Source of the DNA: Oscarella lobularis
Lineage: Eukaryota > Porifera > Homoscleromorpha > Homosclerophorida > Oscarellidae
NCBI RefSeq assembly: GCF_947507565.1
Contig: NC_089188.1
Coordinates: 1,550,001 to 1,614,000 of the forward strand
DNA: 64,000 bases
Direction: 5' to 3'
Below the pieces are notes generated by a model. It made no database searches. It was given only the letters and a program-made list of their open reading frames with translations, and was not told the origin of the DNA. Positions 1-12,719 of the stretch are shown here, one piece after another; position 1 is the stretch's first letter, and every line of letters starts with the position of its first letter. The translations under genes were made by a program, and so were the position numbers.

Positions 1-3000
1 GTAGCCAAACTGGTCAAAGAAACGAACGTCGTATGCAGCCACGAACCGGATTGCGTCTCGTCGTGCAAGAGACGGCAGAAAAAGCGCTGCCTCCTCATGC
101 TCGAAGCGATCGAGCAAATCTACAGCAACACAAAGAAGCCAAATAATTATAAGAAACTAACGGAAGAGATAACGACGAGCGGATCGGTATTTTCTAATAG
201 TTTGGTGGGAAGCCAGTTCGATCCCGAGTTGTTGACCGCCGGAGACGGTGGCCACGATTTGGGCGGAGGCGAAGGACGCGGCTTGGGATTGGCCGTCTCT
301 TACGACCGAAAGACGAGTCGCAACCCGTCGATTTCGTCCGGATCGAAAACCGGCAATCAGCTTCTGAATTTGATGAGAGTCGCCGTTTCGTTGGGAGGCG
401 ATGGTCAGACGGGGGCCCCACATCGATCGAGATCCAGAGAAAGTGTCAGCGAGGAGGAAGGCGTCCAGGCACAACGAGAAAAGACCTTCAACGAGATCAG
501 AATCAAATATCTAAAAGAGCAAGTAGGATAAACGAAAGGACGCGCTCGTTCGTTCGTCTCGCGACATTTTCCTTGTAGGTGCAGGGTTTGTCGCACGCTG
601 CCATGTCTGCTCTCATTGTCGCCGCTCCCGTGCTTCCCGATTCCGTTTTTCATTCGGTTCTCGACGCGGCTTGGACTCACATTCTAGACCCCGATATTCA
701 AGTGGCATCGGCATCAGGTCAATTTTCTCAATCAAGTATTTGTGTCACACAAGAAACGTCGTTTCTCTTAGCTTGCCTTTTTCTTCTGGCTTCTGCTCGA
801 CTGAGTAAAGTGGCTGAAGAGAAGGTCACCGAAGCTCTAGACAGTGCAGACCCTTTGGTTCGTATCGAAGGAATTTGCAGGTACGTTATTATTATGGCTA
901 TAAATTGAATAGGCACGACTGCGTGGTTTTTTTTTCTTTGTAGATTTTCGCGTCTTTGGAAGAATCGCTATCAGGTTTGGCCTCGCATGGAAAGAGATGC
1001 TCAGAAACGGTTCAAAGTGCCGCCGTTGAGCATCGGCTTCACTCTGCCGTCTCCTCCTCTGGGTCGCGGTGTCGTCAAGACGGTGGATTCGCCTTGGGAG
1101 ATAACGAGGCAGACGAGCGAAGAAAATGAAGAGGATACGGTGCAAACATAAAAAAATTCGCTCGCATCAGTTTTTCTTTAGAGTGCATTTTCTTTGCAGT
1201 CGGAGAAGCTGCTGCAGGAGAAAAAGGAAAAGGAAGAAGAACGGAAAAAGAAGGCTCGTCGTCAGAAGCAGAAAGTCCGCTTTCGAGAAATTCACTGCAT
1301 TGATCAGGCAGCGACTGACACGGCCGCGTCTATCGGTGCAGACAACGACGGTACAAGGAGCTAAATAAAAAGAAATTGTTCCTCTTTATATCGAGATGTG
1401 TTTTTATGTAGCTGACATGCCCGACGTCGATCGAAGGCGCTACTCCCTATTTCCTTCCGCTGTATATTCTGCCATTCCTCTACTCATCACTCTTCTCGAT
1501 GATGCGAGCGTTGGCCAATCGAATTGCATGACAGGTACGTACGACGACGCGCGACAGTCTACTACGTCTGCAATGTCTCTCTAGTCGGCGAATCGGCGCA
1601 ACAGATCGTCTGGGATTGTCTCGTGGAAGAGCCCGCTCTGTTCTTCCGTCCCCTTCAGGAAAAAGCGATCAAATTGAAAGAACAGGTTCGATAGGGGATT
1701 TCTAAATAGAGTCTATCTTCTTTATGCAACGGGTCGATAGAGTCTGATTCTTCAAACGGTTCGTCGTCTCTTTCTGTTCTTTCCCTCTCTTCCTCCGGCC
1801 GCGTCCCAGTTCATCTATAACCACATGATCGGAATGATTATGTATTACGCGAACGACGCCAAGGCCAAGCCAAAAGAGGGCTCCCAAGACATCATTCTAG
1901 ATCTTCTGTCCATCCTCTGGCAAGCCGTACCAAGTGTACGAGGTCTAAACGTAAAACAGTTGAAAGATCGACTCAAAAAAGAACGCTGCGACGTAAGTGC
2001 GCACGATTTTAAATTTTTCCGAATAACGCCGTTGTCATAGAGAACGGTTATTGTTAATTCCAAGCCGAATATTACGAAAGAGCTCAAGATTTCGAGTCCC
2101 ACGGCGATGAACGTGAGAAAACTCTCTGTTTGTAACGACGACGACATCACGTTCGAGTCGGTACTGGTGGCGGGAGCCGAGTACTTCAAGCTCAAGCGAA
2201 AAGACTTCTATTTGCAAGACGCTCAAAGCGGTGAGCTGCGAGCTAAAGAAAAATCAACGCTCTGCTATATTGATATTTTGCTTTTCTCAGGGCGGGTCAT
2301 CGTTCTGAATCACTACGTAGGAGATCACTACTTTCACGATCGCAGAGACCCGAAAGAGAGCATTCCCCATCTGAAACTTCTTCCCTACAACGACCAAGAA
2401 CCCGAAATCCAGGAGAGGATTCAGAAAACGGTACGTTTTCGTTATGCGTGGTTGAGGACTTGTAGCTAATATTTATATTCTATATTATTAGGCCTTGATG
2501 CACACGGTAGGAGAATTGTGTCGCGTTCTACACGGCGAAGCACTTCTTCGAAATGTGGCTGGCGCCGATTCGAGCATGATACCCAAGGGTATGACGCCCG
2601 AGGACGTAAGCGTCGACATCTGGGGAGAAAAGCGTTGTTTTTTTTCGCGAGTCTTTCTCCTCATAAATTTAGTTTCTGGTACAGCACGTGGAAATTTTGC
2701 ACGGCGATTTGTCGCGTCAGCGTTCGTTTCCTCGACGAGCTCTCGAGTCGAATTTCGAGCTCTACAAAGGCGTTTCAGGAAAAGTACGTATAAAGAATAA
2801 TAATCAGATAATTCGTATTTTTTTCTTCCAAAGGAGTTGGTGGGCGCCGATCTTCTTCACAAACAAGTGTGGGTCGAATTCGTCCTGACACTTTTCCAGC
2901 ACATGCCCGCGTCCTTTTCGTGGGGCGACGAAGCAGTTCTCTTCTTGCACGTAATCAACGGAGCCATGCTTCTCCACTGCGAGGATCGTTTCATGCTTCG

Positions 3001-6000
3001 TCTCTGCCTCTTCACTCTTCTCACTGCCGTGAGAAAATTTACCAATCTCTTTCCCGTTCAAGGCTATAAGCACGTCATACCTACTCTATTGCAAACGTAT
3101 TCGTCGCACTCTTCGTACGATTACGTACTCAAAGGCCTCGAGGTTAGATTTTTTCATATGAAATGTTGGAGATGCTGCTGACTGCGTGTAATCGATTTTA
3201 GTATTTCTTGAAGGAATGCTATACATTGCACAAGAATCGATTTTTATTAGAGGTAGGTTTTGAATTGTATTTTGGTGTTAAAACAGTGGCTAGTTTTTCT
3301 CCTAGTTGCTTTCAGCTTCTGCTCCCTTGATTGTGACGGAGCGCATTCCTTATTTTTCGCATAAAAAGAAAGAGATCACAGTGCACAAGGTACCCCAAAT
3401 ATCAATAGATTACTTTTTTCCTTACGGCTCTTGATTTCTTTCAGCTTTTACCTGTTCACCTGTTCAGCATTCTGAAGAGCCTAGAACAGGTCAAGATTGA
3501 AGATGTTCTCAGCTTGGAGGAAATGGTCAACCGAAACGGCCAGGAAGACGCATCTGCAGCAGCGCGATCCAACGCTCAATCAACAGTAGGGACAATCCAA
3601 GAACCAGAAACGCCAACACCCGAAGTGAGATTAGAACAAGAGAGACAATTAAAAGATCGATAGTCAGCGCGTGTTCTCTCAGGCAAATTTTCACGTGCTC
3701 GATGGAGTCAAGTTGATGGTTTCGGTTGTCGTTAACGGACCAGAGAAATTGCGCGGTTCCCAGATGCTAGTACGTCAATTAATTAAGAAAAATGAAGTCG
3801 AGTTTTTGAGACTATCGTTTTTTTCCCAGTATTTATTGGAGTGCCTAATGCCGTTTCTACTGAACGACTTGGATCGGCGTCTACCAGAATTAGCTCGCTG
3901 CATACAAATTTTGATAAAGGGATGCCACGTATTGAAGGAGTAAGGCCCGCGTCGATGATATCAAAAAAGAATGATCCTCTATGTATCGTTTCTTCTAAGA
4001 AATTACCCTTACCATGGTATCGTTGTCGCGACGTTTGGAAACAGCAGCTTCTTTCGCACAAGCAAATCCCCTTTCTCGACGCCCCACTCGAGCGGCTTCA
4101 TTGCCGGTCATCTTCTCACGGGGACAGCCCGTCAGCCTTCAGCAGCATCCGAAGCGGCGGGGGGAGGATCGAATCGCACCCGCAGTTTAGATGCGAACAC
4201 TCTTCTGTCCGACCGAAATTCGTTTCGAAACTTTCGTCGCGGTCGACCGACGTTGAGTCGACACGAGAACGACGTCGACGCGTCCGCCGGCGTCGAACAG
4301 ACGGACGGAAGCGCGACGATGGGAAAGAAATGGGACGCCGACCGACAGAAGGAATTGATGAATCGCATGGAATTTCGAGAGAGCCGCGATTCGCTACTCT
4401 CGTTGACGGCGGAGTTCATTTGCACTGGATTGAAAAAGATCACCGACTACAAGCGATGCGACCCCAGCGATCCGATTTTACTTGGATCGGCGTGTCATGC
4501 GGTACGGAGAGAGGGAGAAGAGCTAGCTAGGGTGAACGTGTTAAGATTTCTTATGTAGACCTTGTCTTCTGTTGCAAACTCTCTTCTGAAATTAGCTCCT
4601 TACGATCCTGGGACGATGTCCTGTGAGGGACTCAGGAGGTTAATTCGTTAGGGGGGCAATGAGTAGTCGTTCTACGTGTATCCTTTCTTAGGTATATGTT
4701 GGAGTTTTTGCCGGGTACGGCCGAAGTGATTTACGCGGCTGGATTCACCGATCCTGGATATCAGGGAGCCATGTATCGAATCATAACGAGGCTTTACAAA
4801 ATATTTCACAAATTGGATTTCTCGGTACAATAGGAAAGGGGACATTGGCTAAACATTTTTAATTCGTTTTTTTTGACAGACCCCTCTCGATTGGAACTCG
4901 TTGGCTCTTCTTCTCAAAGGTAATATACATAGGGTGCACTCGAATCTCTACCCCTTGGAGGTTAAGGTGTACTACATTCATGCCAATTTATTCTCAGGTC
5001 CTTATTTGGTTCTGCAACGAGCACGAGCATTAGCTCGATTGGAATCATTTCGAGTCAGAATCCAATATATACTGATACACGTAACTAAATCACGGCGCGC
5101 TTCCCCTCGTTAGGAACTAGTGGAAACGGTCCTACGAATCGTGAATCGTCACAGAAGCAACCTCGCTCCGACGACGCCGGCGGAAGCCCTCTCGGCGACG
5201 GCCGTCGCCGTCGCGGCGCCTCACGGCTTTCAGCAGATATCGGGCCAACATCAAGAGCCGCCGCCGTTTTTCTGCGAATCGGTCGTTCGTCTCGTCACTA
5301 TGATGATGGTTTCGGTCAAGGACGAGTACTCGCTCGAACGCGTCTGCGGCAATCCGGCGATGTTCGGATCGACCGATTCGAATCCCGTGCGAATTCTTCG
5401 CACGCTTCTGTTGCCTTTGTGCATTCGTCTCGGTTGCGGGAGAAGCGGTGAGAGAGAAAGCGAGCTCCGTGCGGAAGTGCGCTTTTCCTTTATCTCTTTA
5501 TCTTCTTTCAAGATTGGCCGAAGGCTTCGGCTCGAGATATTCGCTACACGGTGACGTGTCTTCTTCACACTCTACTCGCGGGAAGCAAGTGGAATATGTC
5601 GGTTGCTATGCAGCGAGAGAAGCGATTGGCTCGTTTCGCGTCGTTTCGACGGCAATCCGGAACGCTCCCAACGAGTTCCGCCGCTTCTCATCGACCTGCT
5701 TCGGTTCTCTCAGAAAATACGGCGGATATTGTGTTTCACGGTAAGATAAACATGCAGAGATAACGAATTTCGTTTGGAAATATGAAACAGGACTTAAAAT
5801 CGTTACGATCTGTTTTGAGAAAGAGCTGACAAGCCAATTGTGGAACCGAATTGCAAAATCCATCAAACAGTATTCAAAGACTAGCAGTGCTACAGGTAGG
5901 TTGGGTGTCACGCGGTCAAATCGAAATCAGATTAGAATTGATTAAATTTAGAATCGGAAGAGGCGATCGCTTTTTGGAATTTTCTCGATTTTCTTGCGAG

Positions 6001-6839
6001 AGAACGGGGTCCCCTCTTCATTCAGCTGAAATCGTTTATGAGAGAAAAGGTGTGGCGTAGATTAACACGGTATGCGTTTACGTTTGTTTCCTTAGGCCAG
6101 TGGCTTCCTTTCGGACGAGACGAAGAAGTACGTGGCCGATTACGCGAAAAAATCCGACATCGCTCGCTCTGTTTTGCGAAAGTTGAATCCCAACGTTGCT
6201 CAGGCGAGATGCCGCGCCGCTCTCTTGCAGAAACTCGCCCAGAAGCTTGCCGTCATCAACGATGTAAAGGCGCCCGCTTGGGACGCAGACACCCCCGACG
6301 TCGTCTCCATCGCCGCTCTGCAATCGCCGCCTAAAAGTCGGCGACATCTCAAAAGCGCGCCGGCGTCGGCGCAAGTTCCCGCTAACATAAGTGAAGAGGA
6401 AATCGAAATTGAATGTCCTACTCCGCCTTCTGTTAGCCATCAGATCTCGGAGTCTGTGGACGATTGGTTTGACGGCGATGACCAAGCGGATGCCGACGTC
6501 GCCGTTCCCGACGAAACGGTCGTCACTATTCATAATAATTCGAGGCCGAGAACGAGATCAACGACTAGCAGCCTTAGAAGGCCAGTTGTTCTTGGCATAC
6601 TCAATGAGCAAGAAGAAGAAGATGACTCTGAAGCTCCAAAGGAAGATAATCATGTTGCGAACGGAGTGACAAGATCGAAGCATGCCGAGTTGGTAAGACA
6701 AAGGTCTTTTGATATTGGTTCACCACCTGCAGCAGCATCAGGTGATGATGCATCAAGTCCTAGCAGAAACGTTCGTGCCATTAGGGTATCCATTAGCGTT
6801 GTAGAGAGCAGGAGTTTTGATGAAGAAACCTACGTTTAA
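1..6839 (+). CDS. UNC80: UNC80-like NALCN channel subunit (C-terminal part; 5' end outside window)
   Basis: Family role (established): UNC80 is a very large cytoplasmic scaffold that, with UNC79, supports the sodium leak channel NALCN at the plasma membrane. Seen here: the reading frame is open from base 1, so the gene starts upstream. Many short exons join across introns of about 50-80 nt. For example the exon ending near 522 joins at about 578 to give KEQ followed by VQGLSHAAMSALIVAAPVLP. UNC80-like blocks follow in order: a segment with RYQVWPRME and KVPP (960-1110), VIMYYxND-type and LLxxLWQAVPSV (1820-1930), FSWGDEAVLFLHVINGAMLLH (2920-2980), LNSLL/LAPYDPGTM (4570-4620), YMLEFLPGTAEVIYAAGF (4690-4745), and a Ser-rich acidic tail ending SFDEETYV and a stop at 6839. 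There are no transmembrane segments, as expected. Roughly 1.6-1.8 thousand residues lie in the window. No frame break was found in the exons I joined. Identity is strong; exact exon borders were not all resolved. Confidence 0.88.
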
Positions 6840-7156
6840 TTAAGCAGTAGATTTTATTTCATTCACGTCTATTAAATAATTACGTAATTGAGATTTATAA
6901 AAAACGCGTTTATAAATAGAATACGCAGGATAGCGCATGCTCGACGGGGTGGAGTCGCGTTAGGATAACTCGATTAGACCTCGTGCATTCGGACCAATGA
7001 GAGCGACGCACGTGATGGCGTATATGTGAGGAATCTAAGGCCGTGGCTGCCAGCTGCTGAACCGCAGCCGAACACGGAGGCGGCCCAAGAGGAGGCAAGG
7101 ATGTGCCCGTTCGACGAGCCAACGAGGCGATCGACACGCTCGCGCGTCGCATAGAG
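6840..7156. promoter_or_regulatory. UNC80-INTS6 intergenic spacer with CCAAT and E-box elements
   Basis: The 317-base gap follows the UNC80 stop. An AT-rich stretch with TTATTTCATTC and ATTAAATAATT (6850-6895) probably holds the UNC80 3' end. At 6990-7005 there is an extended CCAAT element (CGGACCAATGAGAGCG), and four bases further a perfect E-box CACGTG (7009-7014), about 145 bases before the INTS6 start codon. The same 16-mer occurs in reverse at 14354-14369. A promoter role is inferred from position and motif type (NF-Y and bHLH-ZIP site classes), not shown. Confidence 0.5.
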
Positions 7157-10100
7157 ATGGGAATCGTCTTGTTCTTGGTCGACAACAGCGCGTCGATGAA
7201 CGAGCGCACGTACGCGGGCACGAATTTGCTCGACATCGCCAAGACGGCCGTCGACAACTTCGTCAAGGTGTGTCTCGCACGAACGGCGACCCGTTCGTGC
7301 GCGATTCGACGCGGCGCGTGCTTATGCGTTGTTTCGTCTTGTGCAGATTCGCTCGCGAGACCCGGCTAGCCGTCAGGACCGATATATGCTCGTCACTTAC
7401 GACAGTCCGCCATTTTGTTTCAAGGTCAGCGAACGTTGTACGGGTCTTCGCACTTCGCACGTTTCTCGCCGACGTCATCGAGGGCGTCACCGCTCCTAAT
7501 TAGGATATAGCGCACTACAGTTACGTGTGTATAACGATTTTAATTTTAGTCGGGATGGAGAGAAAGTCATGCGATTTTCTCGACGGAATTGAAGAACATG
7601 ATTGCGTCTGGGCTTTCCAATTTTGGCGACGCTCTTCAGCGCGCTTTCGATCTTCTAAATATTCATCGGCTTCAAACGGGAATCGATAACTATGGGCAGG
7701 GGAGAAATCCTTTTTATTTGGAACCCGCTGCTATTGTGGCCATCACAGATGGAGGACATTCAATCGAGAGTCTAGACGTATGGGATGGCAATGGAAATAT
7801 GAAATGTGCTATAGTAACTAATGCTATTATTATTAGAGTTCTACGAGTCAGTTATGTGGAAAGGAGTTGACGAAAGAAGGATTTCGGTGGGATCAGCGAC
7901 TGTTCATGCTGCATTTGCAGTATCCAGGTTTTCTGGCGACAAGCCAAGATCCTGCAGGAGACGCTGATCCCAATTTGAGTCAACTGTGCGAAATGACTGG
8001 GGGTGAGAAGGAAAAGTATTGCTTTGGTTCTCAAGGGGTTTATTGAAGAGTTTTCTTTAGGGCGATACTATTCGGTGATATCGTCAAAGACTCTCAATCA
8101 GGGCTTGGAGTCCTTGGTTCAGAAATTGCAACCTGGCGTAGTGTTGCAATTTGAAAAGATGACATCGGGTTTATTAGCTCAGAGTGTTGCAGAAAATGGT
8201 AAAGAAATAAGTAAATAAATAAATAAGTATACTTGAAGTGAGACGTTATTTGTTCAGCTCCAAACTTAGTACCTGGCATTCGAGATTCTCCCGTTCCTAT
8301 GGAAATTGATGCCGAAAGACGAACTCCGACGTTGGATCTTCTCCGATTATCCAATGGGGGGACCAACAACGTCATTCTGAGCAGCGGCGGAGACTCGTCG
8401 ACGTCGACGACGGTGTGGGAAAAATGCAGGAGAATGATATACGTTCGATCGAATCCCAAAACGGGAGTTCCCGGCGGACACTGGCCCATTCCAGAGTCAT
8501 TTTGGCCAGACCAAAATACTCAAACATTGGTAAGCGCTGATGGGGGAAGGCAGGAAGAAGAGGAAGAGCAATCGATCATATTATTTCTTTCAGGCTCCGA
8601 GGTCAGCTCATCCCGTTATTCTTTTCTCGTGTGAAGACTCGCCTCCCATGGTCATCGATAATCTTCCGTTCGACAAATACGAACTAGAAGCGTCGCCGCT
8701 GACGCAGCACATTCTAGAAAGAAAGTCGCCGCAAGCATGTTGGAAGGTAGGCATTCTGGGCGGTTTTTGTATAGAAGGACGCATTACCTTTTTCTTAGGT
8801 TTATGTTCAGGGAAGTGGGAAGACAGCTGAGTCCGTTTATCCGTTTGGATATCTGAAACCGAGTACCAATCTGCAATGCGTCAATCTTCTTGTGATGCCT
8901 TATAATTACGTTGTTGCCTTGCCGCTTCTCGGTATGAATAGAGGCGCGCCTGTTCTTATTTTGGCGACATTCTCTCTTTAGACGATTTGATTCGGAAATA
9001 TAAAATGAAACCTCCTCGCGGATGGAAGCAAGAATTTGACAAGTATTTATCAACACTTCCTCTCTATTACTTCCAAGTAAGCGACTACGCGTAGAAATCA
9101 AGTATTTGATATGCAAAATTGATTTTCAGCCCCTCCGATCCGCTCTCCGTCTCATGGGCGCTCCCTCTGGGATCATGCCAGAAAATCACACTGGCGGACT
9201 TAGTCTCGAAGTAGCGGGTTACTTGAAAAAACTAAAGAAGCAGGTGAGCTGCTCATTAGTGTGGATTATTGGATGCTACTGTTTTTTCATCAAAGGCGCA
9301 ATTGGACGGGAGTAAAATCTTGACAGCTATTGCTTCCAAGCCAAGTCACAACGATGCTGGACAGTAAGAGAAATAAAGAAGCATTTTGTTGTACGATATG
9401 ACGTCTATCGTTATTTAGAAGCCTTGGTAGTGATGGGCTGCCCACTAAGGAGGTACGATACCTATTTGATGCATCTGAAGCGTTCGATTGTTAAATTATA
9501 TTAGTCTATTGTTCTTCAATGTCATCGTAATCCTTTCGATATTCCTCGTCGCGACTTGTTTGATCAACTTCATCAAATGAGAATGATTCTATTGAGCGGC
9601 TCGACGAAGGATGTGACCACTGCTATTGCAGGTAGAGCTGCCGTTTCGCGTTTTTGTACTCACTTTGAATTGCGCGTCGTCGTAAAAGGGGATCGGCACA
9701 GTGTTCCTATCGGGCAAATGGGAAACTATCAAGAATTCCGACGAACTCATTACTTTCTGCGTGAAATTGAAGAGAATCCTGAACGGAAGACCCAGCTGTT
9801 TGGCAATCCTTATCGCATCGAGAAAGCGACAGACAAGGCAAGAGGAATCTTCACGATATTAGAGATAGCATTACTCTTTTTGCAGGCTGCTCTACCTGAC
9901 GAAGCAAACGAGGCAATGGTTGGCATAGGAATTAATAGCAGAAAACAAATTAATCGTAAGCGGAGACGATCCACGACGCCTCCGGCCAGTCCCCAGCCGT
10001 CGAGGAAAACGGGAGGCCCTGGGGAGCAGGAGATGGGACGATCGAAAGCGGATGATGTTGTAGCCAGTAAGGGGACCCCAACGCAAAGAACTGCCTCCGC

Positions 10101-10422
10101 CGGCGCCAATTCCGTAGAGACTAGTAAGGGTTTGGATAACAGCGCGCTGAAGAATATTATTATAAAGGAATTGAGGCAATTTAGAACGAAAAGTGAGTTG
10201 GTTAGGTTCCTGTGTACGCGAGTCCTTTTTGAATTGGTGCTTGTAGATTACTCTGTTGTGTTTGAGCATTTGGATTTGGTGAAGGGAAGCGTTGACGTGC
10301 GGAAAACGTTTCTGCAGGAGATCATCAAAGTGGCGAATAGTTTCAAGAAAAAGACTCTCGTGCAGCAACTGGAAAAGTGGGGTCAAGAACGGAGACTGAC
10401 ACGAACAGAAGTTCGAAGCTAG
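7157..10422 (+). CDS. INTS6: Integrator complex subunit 6 (VWA-domain protein)
   Basis: INTS6 is a subunit of the nuclear Integrator complex, which acts on RNA polymerase II (snRNA 3'-end processing, promoter-proximal termination) and links to PP2A. The ATG at 7157 gives MGIVLFLVDNSASMNERT, a VWA domain start with the metal-site motif DxSxS. An upstream in-frame ATG at 7103 would add 18 residues, but family members begin at the VWA strand. Exon 1 ends at 7267 (GTCAAG before gtgtgt). Family blocks follow: GIDNYGQGRNPFYLEPA (~7690), GFRWDQRLFML (~7880), RSNPKTGVPGGHWPIPESFW (~8445-8505), PFDKYELEASPLTQHILERKSPQACW (~8665-8740), PYNYVVALPLL (~8900) and VPIGQMGNYQEF (~9705). The C-terminal INTS6/DDX26B-type module contains EIIKVANSFKKKTLVQQLEKW (~10320). 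About 770-800 residues, a little shorter than the human protein. The stop at 10422 is only 102 bases before the next start codon. Confidence 0.94.
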
Positions 10423-10524
10423 GGGATTTGCATTTGTAAATATTCGCGGTCAATCAATCAATATTAGAATGTACGTTAAGGTCGTATGAGGTGTCACGTG
10501 CGTTTGTTTTTGAGTAGCTGGCGA

Positions 10525-11362
10525 ATGCGTTGCGAAGGGCTTCTTCTCCTTGTCACTCTCTCCTTCTGTGCGTAATTTCACGTTCACATTCCTTACACTG
10601 TGCTCATTGAATTTTTCTGTGTGCAGGTCTTGGGGAGATTGCTCCACCCCCTGCCGCTCAATGTGGAGCTGGACCAGACAAAGCCAACACTTCCCTACCT
10701 CAATACCTGATCATTGGAGACTCTATTTCTATTGGGTACTCTCCTTATCTCATTAAAAACCTGACAGGGAAGTACGAGGCGCAGCATGTACACACAAACG
10801 CTGACAACTCAGACAAGGGAAAAGAGTACGTTCTGACCTCGAAACAGAGTTGTCATGATATTTGACATTGACGCGTTAGGTGTCTCTCTGTTTGGCTTGG
10901 AGAACACAAGTGGGATCTGATCAGCTACAACTTCGGCCTACACGATATTGCCAATGACACTGAACATTTATCGATTGACGTCTACTCGGAAAATATGGAG
11001 AACATCACAAGTCGACTGGTGGCAACCAAAGCGAAAGTCCTGTGGGTCAACACAACTCCAGTACCAAACGTCACAGTCAGTCCGGGCAGATCAGACGCAG
11101 ATGTCGTAAAGTGAAATTTTTGTCTACCTTGGTACTACTCCGTATCACAGATATGGCTTTATTTAGATATAATGCGGCGGCAGCGGTGATTGCTAAGAAG
11201 CACGACGTCCCTATTGATGATCTTCACGGATGGGTCATAGCCAAGTGCGGAGAGCACTACAAGACCTGCCCCGGAATTCAACGACCCGCCAATGTGCATT
11301 ATGAACCCGCTGGCTACGAGTACTTGGTCCAAAGCCTCGTAACAGCCATCGAAAAACTCTAG
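10525..11362 (+). CDS. Secreted SGNH/GDSL-family hydrolase
   Basis: SGNH hydrolases are serine esterases/lipases/acetylesterases. Exon 1 (10525-10567) encodes a signal-peptide-like start MRCEGLLLLVTLSF. It splices with donor GTGCGTAAT and acceptor at 10626 to give CLGEIAPPPAAQCG. Block I is YLIIGDSISIGY, with the catalytic Ser in GDSI. A second block is YNFGLHDI, in the position of the oxyanion-hole Asn/Gly region, and the C-terminal block is NVHYEPAGYEYL with the catalytic His. The residue three before this His is Ala, whereas many SGNH enzymes have Asp there (DxxH); some bacterial-like members also lack it, so activity is likely but not certain. An intron at about 11116-11166 joins DVVK to YNAAAAV. 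About 230 residues; the substrate cannot be predicted. The gene sits between INTS6 and SLC35A5 with gaps of 102 and 59 bases. Confidence 0.8.
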
Positions 11363-11421
11363 CTCTAAGTCATGGCACCACGCCTACAGTTGCTAGCGTG
11401 CTGTCTCCATTGTTCGCCAGC

Positions 11422-12719
11422 ATGGTCGGATTTTCTTTTTTGCACGGCTCTTCTTATGTCGGAAGTGCATGTTTGGTATTGCTGTACGCCTTTCTAGCCT
11501 CTTGTCGCGTTCTGTTGATCAGAAACTTGTCAGAAAGTATGCAAACAATCGTCGACTCGACCAGAGACCGTATTCTCCCCCACAGATCGATCGTACAAGT
11601 TCCTCCCTATGACCGTTAACGTTCAGTCAGAACTTCTGAAGTTCATCGTGTGCAGTTCGGTCTCGTTGCGTCTCATAATCAAAGGCAAGACGGGCGGGAG
11701 GGAGCCACCGTATCGCGAAACCATCTGTCTTCACCGCAGATGAAGTTCCCAAGCCCGAAATAACACGTCAATCTCTACTCAAGTCGACGAAATGGGCAAT
11801 TCCAGGCTTTTTCTACTTTCTCGACAATCTCCTGAGCTTCTACGTACTGGCAAGGCTCAGCCCAGTCAGTGAATAATCTATCGAGAGGATGCCAGTTTAC
11901 GCGACGCTTCCTCTCTTTAGGCAATAGCGTCTCTTCTCAACAATTTCGTCATTATAACGACAGCATTTCTATTTCGTCTTGTTCTCAGGTATAGAACGCG
12001 AGGACGTCACGTCGATTGCCTCGACGGTATTTCCCCCTAGACGAAAACTGACTTTGTCTCAGTGGGCGTCGTTGGGAATTCTCTTCTGCGCCATTGTGGC
12101 TCTTTCTCATCGGTCCAAAGTCGACTCGGTACATCACCATTCCTTGCATAGCATTAGTCACTCGCCTGACGAGCATAGGGTTGCTTCATCAGTCCATTGC
12201 CACTGGCAGAAAGTGCACAATGCCTCAGACCAAAACGAAGAGTCGAGCCTCTTTCGGTATGAGGGCCATCTGTTTGTTTTACTCTCCTGCTTTCTCTCCT
12301 CGATGGCCAATATTTACAACGAGAAGATCTTCAAGGAATCAGGTGGCATGGAAGAGAGTATATTTCTTCAAAATACGAAACTCTATCTGGCCGGTCTCTT
12401 TTTCGGAATTACGTCCATCCTTCTTATCTATCACGACTTCATTTTGGCTTGCGGATTCTATTACGGCTATAGTATCTACGCTGGTTGCTTGATTTTCATT
12501 GTCGGCTTACTTGGACTGGTGGTGTCGCTCATACTGAAATTTCGCGATAATATGTTTCACGTTCTCGCGTCGCAATTCTCGACTCTCACAATAATTTTAC
12601 TGTCTTGGCTGAGTGGAGACTTTGAGCCTACGATTGAATTTTTCCTTATGGTTCCTATAGTGATTTTATCCATTTATTTATACAACGTAAATCGGTCGCA
12701 ATCAGAAGAAGACAAGTGA
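11422..12719 (+). CDS. SLC35A5: SLC35A5-type nucleotide-sugar transporter
   Basis: The SLC35A family consists of Golgi/ER multi-pass antiporters that import nucleotide sugars. I chose the ATG at 11422 (MVGFSFLHGSSYVGSACLVL); the frame opens slightly upstream, but only with GTG. Exons join to give LSENRSYKFLPMTVNVQSEL, then KDEVPKPEITRQSLLKSTKW and AIPGFFYFLDNLLSFYVLARL. The last exon has SSMANIYNEKIFKES, ESIFLQNTKLYL and LKFRDNMFHVLASQ. All are diagnostic of the A5 subfamily. About ten hydrophobic segments can be seen. The tail ends RSQSEEDK. Introns lie near 11539-11583, 11685-11739 (a GC-AG intron), 11867-11920 and 11988-12039. About 360-370 residues, shorter than human SLC35A5 (424 aa), mainly in the luminal loop and C-terminal tail. 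Confidence 0.92.
11685..11739 (+). other. GC-AG intron in the SLC35A5 gene (55 nt)
   Basis: The exon ends ATCAAAG and the intron begins GCAAGA, matching the usual context of GC donors. It ends CACCGCAG. Removing it joins LIIK to DEVPKPEI in frame; reading through meets a TGA right after the acceptor. No GT donor fits the required phase. Confidence 0.75.
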
